In this document: positions 7,576-13,354 of the stretch, piece after piece
How positions within the stretch are numbered: position 1 is the first letter of the stretch
How the letters are laid out: every line of letters starts with the position of its first letter
NCBI GenBank assembly: GCA_944390305.1
Contig: CALXPX010000025.1
Location: 1 to 13,750 of the forward strand
Reading direction: 5' to 3'
Length of the DNA stretch: 13,750 nt
Origin: an uncultured Clostridia bacterium
GTDB taxonomy: Bacteria > Bacillota > Clostridia > TANB77 > CAG-508
Notes under the pieces: generated by a model
What the model was told of the DNA's origin: nothing
Databases searched by the model: none
Seen by the model: the letters and a program-made list of their open reading frames with translations, nothing else
Position numbers and translations under genes: made by a program

Positions 7576-8820
7576 ATGTATAAAGAATATGGAATAAGTA
7601 ATGATACTATAGAATTAATAAAAAGATGTGAAGAAAATTTACAAGAAGAATATAAAAATATAGATGAAATAAATGAATATAATTCATTAAAAGTATTAAA
7701 AGCATTTCACGATAATAATTTATCAGAAATGCATTTTAATGAAACAACAGGTTATGGTTATGATGATATAGGAAGAGAAGTAATTGAAAAAATATATAGT
7801 GAAATTTTTAATGTAGAAGATAGTTTAGTTAGAGGACAATTTATATCTGCATCACATGCACTAAATGTAACTTTATTTGGTCTATTAAGACCAGGAGATA
7901 CATTACTTAGTATTTGCGGAAAACCATATGATACATTAGATGAGGTAATAGGTATAAAAGAGAATCCAAGTTCATTAAAATCATTTGGAATAAAATATGA
8001 ACAAATAGAACTAGTAAATAATGATTTTGACTATGAAAAAATAATAGATAGATTAGAGAAAAATAATGTAAAAGTGATAGAAATTCAAAGATCTAGAGGA
8101 TATTCTTTAAGAAAAAGCATTACTTTAGATAAAATACAAAAAGTAATAAAAAAGATTAGAGAAGTAAATAATACGGCAATTATTATGATAGATAATTGTT
8201 ATGGAGAATTTACAAATAAGGAAGAACCAAGTGAACTAGGAGCAGATATATTAGTTGGTTCATTAATAAAAAACTTAGGAGGAGGAATATCTCCTAATGG
8301 AGCATATGTAGTAGGAAAAAAAGAACTTATAAATTTAGTAGCAGAAAGATTAACCCTTCCAGGAGAAGGAAAAGAAGTAGGTCCAACACTTGGAATGAAT
8401 AAAAAAATATTGCAGGGGCTATTTTTTGCACCAAGTGTAGTAGCTAGCAGTTTAAAAACAGCAATACTTACAAGCAAAGTTATGGAAGAATTAGGTTTCG
8501 AGACTGAGCCTAGATATAATGAGCAAAGAACAGATATAGTGCAAACAATAAAATTTAATGATAAAGAAAGATTAATAAAATATTGTCAAGGAATACAAAT
8601 GGGATCACCAGTAGATTCAAATTCAATTCCTTTGCCAGGAGATATGCCAGGATACGATACCCAAGTTATAATGGCAGCAGGGGCATTTACACAAGGCTCT
8701 TCAATAGAACTTAGCTGCGATGCACCTTTAAGAGAACCATTTTTAGCTTTTCAACAAGGTGGACTTACATATGAATATGGAAAATTAGGATTAATGAAAG
8801 CGGTAGAGAATATAAAATGA
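7576..8820 (+). CDS. PLP-dependent enzyme, methionine gamma-lyase/aluminium-resistance (YnbB) family
   Basis: A cytoplasmic fold-type I PLP enzyme of the Met_gamma_lyase/aluminium-resistance family (B. subtilis YnbB type), 414 residues, the usual length. Visible are FNETTGYGYDDIGRE (54-68), VRGQFISASHALNVTLFGLL (85-104), the cofactor-binding aspartate in MIDNCYGEF (D206), and the probable Schiff-base lysine K232 in GSLIKNLGGG, followed by ISPNGAYVVG. The conserved C-terminal stretch SPVDSNSIPLPGDMPGYD (344-361) is also typical. Members are related to Cys/Met-metabolism lyases, but the true substrate is not established, and the aluminium-resistance label is historical. Its ribosome binding site (AGGGGAG, 7560-7566) lies in the end of the WG-repeat gene, and its stop overlaps the next start by four bases (ATGA), so it is translated as part of the operon. 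Confidence 0.9.
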   Translation: MYKEYGISNDTIELIKRCEENLQEEYKNIDEINEYNSLKVLKAFHDNNLSEMHFNETTGYGYDDIGREVIEKIYSEIFNVEDSLVRGQFISASHALNVTLFGLLRPGDTLLSICGKPYDTLDEVIGIKENPSSLKSFGIKYEQIELVNNDFDYEKIIDRLEKNNVKVIEIQRSRGYSLRKSITLDKIQKVIKKIREVNNTAIIMIDNCYGEFTNKEEPSELGADILVGSLIKNLGGGISPNGAYVVGKKELINLVAERLTLPGEGKEVGPTLGMNKKILQGLFFAPSVVASSLKTAILTSKVMEELGFETEPRYNEQRTDIVQTIKFNDKERLIKYCQGIQMGSPVDSNSIPLPGDMPGYDTQVIMAAGAFTQGSSIELSCDAPLREPFLAFQQGGLTYEYGKLGLMKAVENIK

Positions 8821-10034
8821 ATGTAATTGTAATTGGCGGAGGCCCAGCTGGAATGTTATCAGCAATAAGTTCAAGCATGCAGCAAAACCAAGTAATAATT
8901 TTAGAGAAAATGAATTCTTTAGGTAAAAAACTTTGCATAACAGGAAAAGGAAGATGTAATATTACAAGTAGTCTTCCAATAGAAGATTTTATAAAAAATA
9001 TACCTGGAAACGGAAAGTTTTTATATAGTGCTTTTAAAAATTTCTCAAATAAGGATATTATAAACTTTTTAAATGAAGAAGGACTAAAAACTAAAGAAGA
9101 AAGAGGCAATAGAATATTTCCTGTAACAGATAGAGCATCAGATGTACTAGATGCTCTTATTAAAAGACTGAGAAAAGAAAATGTAAAAATTATAACAAAT
9201 AGTAAAGTAGATAGAATATTAGTAGAAGAAAATAAAGTTATAGGTGTTAAAGTAGGAGAAAAAATATATAAAGCAGATAAAGTAATATTAGCCACAGGAG
9301 GAAAAAGTTATCCTACAACTGGCTCTACAGGTGATGGATATAACTTTGCTAAAGAATTAGGACATACAATAACAGAATTAAAACCATCATTAGTAGCACT
9401 TAAAAGTAAGAATAATTCTTTAGATATATGTAAGAGACTGCAAGGATTAACTTTAAAGAATGTTGCAATAAAATTTACAAAAGATAATAAAGTAATATAT
9501 GAAGACTTTGGAGAAATGCTCTTCACACACTTTGGAGTATCTGGACCTATAATTTTAAGTGGATCAGCGCATTTAATGAAAACTAACTTTGAAGGTGTAA
9601 AACTTATTATAGACTTAAAACCAGCACTCACAGAAGAAAAGCTAGATGATAGAATATTAAGAGACTTTAGTAAAGAAAAAAATAAAGAATTTAAAAATAG
9701 TTTAGATAACTTACTGCCAAAGAAAATGATCCCTATTATAGTAGATATTATGAAAATAAATAAAAAAGTAAATGAAATAACAAAAGAAGAAAGAAAAAAA
9801 ATAATACATTTATTAAAAAAATTTGAAATAGAAATATGTGGATATAGACCAATAGAGGAAGCAATAATAACAAAAGGAGGAATTTCAGTAAAGGAAATTA
9901 ATCCAAAAACAATGGAGTCAAAATTAGTGAAAGGACTATATTTTGCAGGTGAAATCATTGATGTTGATGGATATACAGGAGGATTTAATTTACAGATAGC
10001 ATATTCAACAGGATACACCGCAGGATTAAATTAA
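8817..10034 (+). CDS. NAD(P)/FAD-dependent oxidoreductase, HI0933/YhiN (BaiN-like) family
   Basis: A flavoprotein of 405 residues, the usual length. The N-terminal dinucleotide-binding motif is GGGPAG (7-12), and the family signature GKKLCITGKGRCN (36-48) follows. Further motifs are ILATGGKSYPTTGSTGDGY (157-175), GEMLFTHFGVSGPIILSGSA (232-251), the HI0933-type ITKGGISVKEI (351-361) and the C-terminal FAD-contacting segment GLYFAGEIIDVDGYTGGFNL (373-392). No membrane segment is present, so it should be cytoplasmic. Family members are mostly uncharacterised; the BaiN name comes from a bile-acid-reduction role claimed for a homologue and should not be transferred here. It overlaps the PLP enzyme by ATGA and lies one base before the YigZ gene, so all three are likely cotranscribed. 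Confidence 0.92.
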   Translation: MNVIVIGGGPAGMLSAISSSMQQNQVIILEKMNSLGKKLCITGKGRCNITSSLPIEDFIKNIPGNGKFLYSAFKNFSNKDIINFLNEEGLKTKEERGNRIFPVTDRASDVLDALIKRLRKENVKIITNSKVDRILVEENKVIGVKVGEKIYKADKVILATGGKSYPTTGSTGDGYNFAKELGHTITELKPSLVALKSKNNSLDICKRLQGLTLKNVAIKFTKDNKVIYEDFGEMLFTHFGVSGPIILSGSAHLMKTNFEGVKLIIDLKPALTEEKLDDRILRDFSKEKNKEFKNSLDNLLPKKMIPIIVDIMKINKKVNEITKEERKKIIHLLKKFEIEICGYRPIEEAIITKGGISVKEINPKTMESKLVKGLYFAGEIIDVDGYTGGFNLQIAYSTGYTAGLN

Positions 10035-10035
10035 T

Positions 10036-10635
10036 ATGTTTAGATCAATAGATAAAAATGCAGTAGCTGAAATAATAGAAAAAAAATCAAAATTTATAGC
10101 TAATGTTTATCCTGCTAATAATAAAGATGAAGCAGAAAACATTTTAAAGCAAATAAGACAAAGATATCATGATGCAAAACATAACTCCTATGCATATATT
10201 GTAGAAAATATAGAAAAATGCAGTGATGACGGAGAACCATCAGGAACAGCAGGAGCACCATTATTAGATATACTTAAAAATAATAACTTAAATAATGTAA
10301 TAATAGTTGTAACTAGATATTTTGGAGGAATACTTTTAGGAACAGGAGGACTAGTTAGAGCATATACAGAAGCAGCAAAAAAAGCATTAGAAAGTACCAA
10401 AATAATAGAAAAAGAATATGGGATAAGATATTGGATAGAAATATCTTATAGCAATTTAAAAGAAATTCAATATATATGTAAACAATTAAAAATAGAAATT
10501 GTAAATTTAGAATACAAAGAGAATGTAATAGTTACACTAGAATCTAATAAACTGAAAAAAGAAAGATTAGAAAATTCTAAAATAAATATAATAGAAAAAG
10601 GAATAACTAGTAAAGAAATTATAATAAAAGTATAA
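10036..10635 (+). CDS. YigZ/IMPACT family protein
   Basis: A 199-residue cytoplasmic protein of the UPF0029/IMPACT family. The N-terminal domain carries the signatures HDAKHNSYAYIV (45-56), SDDGEPSGTAGAPLLD (63-78) and VTRYFGGILLGTGGLVRAY (92-110). A small C-terminal ferredoxin-like domain (about 135-199) completes the usual YigZ layout. The eukaryotic relative IMPACT regulates Gcn2; the bacterial role is not established, though links to translation or proline-peptide processing have been suggested. The start lies one base after the flavoprotein stop, with CAGGAT about nine bases upstream as a modest ribosome binding site. It is the last gene of the operon; no convincing terminator follows before the spo0A promoter. 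Confidence 0.92.
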   Translation: MFRSIDKNAVAEIIEKKSKFIANVYPANNKDEAENILKQIRQRYHDAKHNSYAYIVENIEKCSDDGEPSGTAGAPLLDILKNNNLNNVIIVVTRYFGGILLGTGGLVRAYTEAAKKALESTKIIEKEYGIRYWIEISYSNLKEIQYICKQLKIEIVNLEYKENVIVTLESNKLKKERLENSKINIIEKGITSKEIIIKV

Positions 10636-10638
10636 GAA

Positions 10639-10645
10639 TGTCGAA
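10639..10645 (+). promoter_or_regulatory. 0A-box-like site upstream of spo0A
   Basis: TGTCGAA, in the context ATGTCGAAAAA, is an exact match to the core recognition sequence of phosphorylated Spo0A (TGTCGAA). It lies 72 bases upstream of the -35 element of the next gene, which is spo0A itself. That position fits autoregulation, known in other sporeformers. A weaker ACGAAAAA (10655-10662) follows. A seven-base match alone is modest evidence; the location raises it. Confidence 0.5.
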
Positions 10646-10716
10646 AAAAGATATACGAAAAATACCCCTAAAAATAAGCTTTTATAAAAATAATTGGAAA
10701 AATATGGCTAAAAGTA

Positions 10717-10745
10717 TTGAACAATTTTGAAAAAACATATATAAT
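10717..10745 (+). promoter_or_regulatory. vegetative promoter of spo0A
   Basis: TTGAAC (10717-10722) and TATAAT (10740-10745) are separated by 17 bp. Transcription should begin near 10752, downstream of the in-frame ATG at 10749, which therefore cannot be used on this transcript. A SigH-like GGAAAAA/GAAC pairing near 10696-10722 was considered but fits poorly. Confidence 0.72.
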
Positions 10746-10790
10746 CAGATGGTAAAATTTTACAGAAGATTAATTAGGAGGTATGAAAAC

Positions 10791-11609
10791 GTGAGTGACA
10801 AAATCAAAGTATTAATAGCAGATGATAATTACGAATTTGGGATGACTTTAAAGAATTACTTATGTAGTGATGAAACAATTGAAATTGTTAGTATGGTAAG
10901 AGATGGAGAGGAAGCATATTCAGATATAGTAAGACTAAAACCTGATGTAGCTTTACTAGATGTAATAATGCCACACTTAGATGGAATAGGAGTACTAGAA
11001 AAGCTAAATCAATCTAAATTAGAAAAAAATCCTATAAAAATTATGGTATCAGCTGTAGGACAAGATAAAATAACACAAAAAGCTATAGCTTTAGGAGCTG
11101 ATTATTATATAGTTAAGCCATTTGATATAAGTTTACTAATAAAAAGGATAAAAGAAATAAAAAATGAAGATCCTGAGCAAATAAGAGATGCGATGATCAA
11201 TAGAGAGATAAAATCTCCATATATAACTGTGAATAAATCTGAAGAAAATACAAAAGATAATTTAGAAGCAGCAGTTACTAATATAATACATGAAGTAGGA
11301 GTTCCAGCACATATAAAAGGATATCAATTCTTAAGAGAAGCAATAATAATGTCAGTAAAAAATATTGATATGATAAATCAAATTACAAAACAATTATATC
11401 CAGATATAGCGGCTAAATATGGAACTACACCAAGTCGTGTAGAAAGGGCAATACGCCATGCAATAGAAGTAGCCTGGGGAAGAGGTGATCAAAAAACAAC
11501 TGAAAATATATTTGGATATACAGTATCAGCAGATAAAGGTAAGCCAACAAATAGTGAATTTATAGCTATGATAGCAGATAAATTAAGGCTTGAATTAAAG
11601 TCAGCTTAA
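10791..11609 (+). CDS. spo0A: sporulation master regulator Spo0A
   Basis: The response regulator that commits the cell to sporulation when phosphorylated. From GTG 10791 it has 272 residues, normal for Spo0A. The receiver domain (about 4-125) has D11/D12, phosphoacceptor D57 (LLDVIMPHLDG), S87 and K109 (KPFD). The Spo0A effector domain (about 155-270) has IIHEVGVPAHIKGYQFLREA (165-184), the DNA-recognition helix TPSRVERAIRHAIEVAW (213-229) and FGYTVSADKGKPTNSEFIAM (241-260). The GTG start is preferred over the upstream in-frame ATG 10749. AGGAGGT lies at 10776-10782, eight bases before it, the promoter places the transcript start after 10749, and the 14 extra residues match nothing in the family. 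An out-of-frame ATG (10783) gives only a three-codon frame. Unlike many sporeformers, spoIVB is not next door. Confidence 0.95.
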   Translation: MSDKIKVLIADDNYEFGMTLKNYLCSDETIEIVSMVRDGEEAYSDIVRLKPDVALLDVIMPHLDGIGVLEKLNQSKLEKNPIKIMVSAVGQDKITQKAIALGADYYIVKPFDISLLIKRIKEIKNEDPEQIRDAMINREIKSPYITVNKSEENTKDNLEAAVTNIIHEVGVPAHIKGYQFLREAIIMSVKNIDMINQITKQLYPDIAAKYGTTPSRVERAIRHAIEVAWGRGDQKTTENIFGYTVSADKGKPTNSEFIAMIADKLRLELKSA

Positions 11610-11673
11610 GATATGGTGTGAAAATATCGAAGCAGCAAAAGTAAATAAATTAAAAAAATAGTAAAATAGATAG

Positions 11674-11733
11674 AACTCCAAGACTTTATTGGTTAATATT
11701 AAAAAATGTTAATCGGTAAAAATTGGAGTTTTT
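11674..11733. terminator. terminator-like hairpin after spo0A, copy 1 of a pair
   Basis: Outer stem AACTCCAA (11674-11681) with TTGGAGTT (11723-11730), a small internal loop, then an inner 13-bp stem (11686-11698 with 11707-11719) with several G-T wobbles around an eight-base loop, ending in five T. It lies 64 bases after the spo0A stop. A near-identical structure occurs at 12071-12131. Confidence 0.78.
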
Positions 11734-11788
11734 ATAAGGAAAATAAAAAACAGAAATATATACTAAAAGAATATAAAAATTGCAAAAC

Positions 11789-11817
11789 TTGAATATTAAA
11801 TAAGCATGCTATATAAT
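11789..11817 (+). promoter_or_regulatory. promoter of the DUF1737-like gene
   Basis: TTGAAT (11789-11794) and TATAAT (11812-11817) have 17 bp spacing. The start is expected near 11824, leaving room for the ribosome binding site AAAGGAGAG (11837-11845). Confidence 0.72.
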
Positions 11818-11852
11818 ATATGCATATTTGATAGTTAAAGGAGAGATTATAT

Positions 11853-12041
11853 ATGAGTAATCAAACTAATTATTACAAAATTGTATTTTGCGAGAGCACA
11901 AATATAAGTAAAGGAATTGAAGCTATTACAAAAAATGTAAACCAACTATGCTGTAATGGATGGAAAGCACAGGGAGGAATTTCTACAATAAAAACCGGTC
12001 CGGATTCTTACAAATTTTTTCAAGCAATGATAAAAGAATAA
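11853..12041 (+). CDS. small DUF1737-like protein
   Basis: A 62-residue soluble protein. Its layout matches the DUF1737 family of short proteins: YYKIVFCES at the N-terminus (7-15), a helix ending in VNQLCCNGWKAQGGIS (29-44), and the C-terminal strand YKFFQAMIKE (53-62). The family typically shows a YKVV strand, a helix, GWxxQGG and a final QAM segment. Function is unknown. It has its own promoter, a strong ribosome binding site and flanking near-identical terminators, so it is a separate one-gene unit. Adjacent cysteines C33 and C34 are visible. Short length limits certainty of the family call. Confidence 0.7.
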   Translation: MSNQTNYYKIVFCESTNISKGIEAITKNVNQLCCNGWKAQGGISTIKTGPDSYKFFQAMIKE

Positions 12042-12070
12042 TAAAAAATTGAATATGAACTATATAAAAA

Positions 12071-12131
12071 AACTTCCAAGATTTATTATTTAATATTAAA
12101 AAATATTAATTAGTAAAAATTGGAGGTTTTT
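12071..12131. terminator. terminator-like hairpin after the DUF1737-like gene, copy 2
   Basis: AACTTCCAA (12071-12079) pairs with TTGGAGGTT (12120-12128, one G-T), enclosing an inner stem (12083-12095 with 12104-12116), and five T follow. It aligns along its whole length with the copy at 11674-11733, differing by five substitutions and small indels, and most of the inner-stem changes keep pairing. Confidence 0.75.
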
Positions 12132-12189
12132 ATATAATAAATAGAATAAAAATAATAACTTTATAAATGTAATAAAGAGAGTTGTTTAA

Positions 12190-12273
12190 TATAGTTTAGA
12201 AGCATTATTTATATTTTTAGCAATAATAGTTGTAGCAGTTAAAATATTAACAATTCATATGATTTTTACATAA
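12190..12273 (+). pseudogene. possible remnant of a small hydrophobic peptide gene
   Basis: Between two stops an open frame encodes a run beginning LEALFIFLAIIVVAVKIL, which looks like one membrane helix, but it has no start codon. A purine-rich AAAGAGAG and a TTG just upstream (12174-12184) are in a different frame that ends after five codons. It may be the wreck of a small membrane peptide gene or chance in AT-rich DNA. Confidence 0.25.
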
Positions 12274-12274
12274 T
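12247..12274 (+). promoter_or_regulatory. possible promoter of the jelly-roll gene
   Basis: TTAACA (12247-12252) and CATAAT (12269-12274) are 16 bp apart, just before the ribosome binding site AAGGGG (12281-12286). Each box departs by one base from consensus. Start would fall very near the ribosome binding site, which lowers confidence. Confidence 0.35.
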
Positions 12275-12293
12275 ATATATAAGGGGAAAGAAA

Positions 12294-12809
12294 ATGGACA
12301 ATAAGTGTAAAATAATAAATTGCATAATAGCATTATTATCAATATTAGTTATAGTTATGGTTGTAATATTAGCTTTTAATAGTAATGAACAAGAAAAAAA
12401 TATATTAACTACAATTGCAAATGAAGGAGATAATACGCAAATAGGAATAACAACTATAAAATTTAGCGAAAATGAAATATTAATAGGAAATGCAATTAGT
12501 CATATAGAAAATACAGATACAATTAATATTAATGAAAATGGGATTTATCAAATATCTTATCAATTATATGGTATGAGAGAAACAATAGGAACATTTAATT
12601 TTAGTGCAATAATATTAGTAAATGATACTGCAGTAAATGAAACATTTAATGAAAGTCCCATTTTAAGGGATAATGTAGTGAACCGTATGACATTAACAAG
12701 TACAGTATTTTTAAAATTAAATGCAGGAGATACAGTAAAATTAAAAGCTTTATCTATAGAAGATATATCTTATCCAACATCAAGAATAGATATAGAAAAA
12801 ATATATTAA
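12294..12809 (+). CDS. membrane-anchored jelly-roll protein, BclA-C/C1q-like domain
   Basis: Of 171 residues, about 9-28 form an N-terminal membrane anchor (possibly an uncleaved signal). About 50-171 look like the trimerising beta jelly roll found at the C-terminus of BclA-type exosporium glycoproteins and C1q/TNF-like proteins. The most telling pieces are ININENGIYQISYQLYG (77-93), FNFSAIILVNDT (101-112) and VFLKLNAGDTVKLKALS (138-154). In BclA proteins this domain follows a collagen-like Gly-X-Y region; here no collagen repeat is present and a short linker joins it to the membrane. It would sit on the outer face, perhaps as a trimer. The ribosome binding site AAGGGG is seven bases before the ATG. 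The next gene starts 64 bp later. Domain call is by pattern, and the role is unknown; a surface or spore-coat function is inferred from family and from spo0A lying nearby. Confidence 0.65.
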   Translation: MDNKCKIINCIIALLSILVIVMVVILAFNSNEQEKNILTTIANEGDNTQIGITTIKFSENEILIGNAISHIENTDTININENGIYQISYQLYGMRETIGTFNFSAIILVNDTAVNETFNESPILRDNVVNRMTLTSTVFLKLNAGDTVKLKALSIEDISYPTSRIDIEKIY

Positions 12810-12873
12810 TAAAATAGTAACATATAAAAGACTACAGCATAATATATGAAAAAAGAAAAGGAGTACATATATT

Positions 12874-13239
12874 ATGCTTAAATGTAATTGTTTAATTGAT
12901 GTTATTATTAGTATAGCAATAGGAATTGTAGTAGGATTAATTTATAGTACTGGTATATTAACAGGAATAACTACTGCTATATGGATTATATTAGGAATAA
13001 CAATTTTAACTATAGTATTATCAATATTTAACAAAAAATGCTTATGTAAAAATGGAAAATGTATTGCTATAGCAGTAATTGGAACTATAGTACTTTGTAT
13101 AATAATATTGTCTTTAACATTACAAACATCACTTGCATATGCTATAATAATTGGAATTTTTGGAGTTTTTGTATCATTAATGATTAGCTCTTTATATAAA
13201 ATCATTACATGCATAGCTAAAGAAAGTTGTAAATGCTAG
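12874..13239 (+). CDS. four-helix membrane protein with three cysteine clusters
   Basis: A 121-residue hydrophobic protein of no recognised function. Four membrane segments are predicted at about 7-26, 30-52, 64-83 and 87-110. Cysteines sit at 4 and 6, at 56, 58 and 63 (NKKCLCKNGKC), and at 113, 119 and 121 (the C-terminus), with one more in helix 3 (C75). Lysines concentrate in the same loop and tail, so by the positive-inside rule both ends and the central loop, and hence all three clusters, face the cytoplasm. The ribosome binding site AAAAGGAG (12856-12863) supports the start. It follows the jelly-roll gene without a terminator and is closed by a clear hairpin, so the two probably form a unit. 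Metal binding or lipid attachment at the cysteines is conceivable but not shown. Confidence 0.7.
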   Translation: MLKCNCLIDVIISIAIGIVVGLIYSTGILTGITTAIWIILGITILTIVLSIFNKKCLCKNGKCIAIAVIGTIVLCIIILSLTLQTSLAYAIIIGIFGVFVSLMISSLYKIITCIAKESCKC

Positions 13240-13273
13240 AAAAATGGTTATGTTTTAAGTAACCATTTTTTAT
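13240..13273. terminator. intrinsic terminator before ftsZ
   Basis: AAAATGGTTA (13241-13250) pairs with TAACCATTTT (13260-13269) around a nine-base loop and is followed by a T-rich tract. The stem begins two bases after the stop of the four-helix membrane protein. It should work in both directions. Confidence 0.87.
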
Positions 13274-13290
13274 TTAGTTTTATAAAACAC

Positions 13291-13318
13291 TTGAAAAATA
13301 CTGTAATTATAGTATAAT
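13291..13318 (+). promoter_or_regulatory. promoter of ftsZ
   Basis: TTGAAA (13291-13296) and TATAAT (13313-13318) are separated by 16 bp. Transcription should start near 13325, before the ribosome binding site GGAGGA (13343-13348). Confidence 0.7.
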
Positions 13319-13354
13319 ATAGATACATTTTAAGGCAAGAATGGAGGAATAATT

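Noticed and set aside
10664..10690. Possible weak hairpin around AAGCTT between yigZ and spo0A
   Set aside because: The stem is short and AT-only outside AAGCTT, and no T-run follows, so it does not qualify as a terminator.
11803..11826. Palindrome-like ATGC/GCAT sequence around the -10 of the DUF1737-like gene, a possible operator
   Set aside because: The dyad is imperfect and mostly TATA repeats; the TATAAT box explains most of it.
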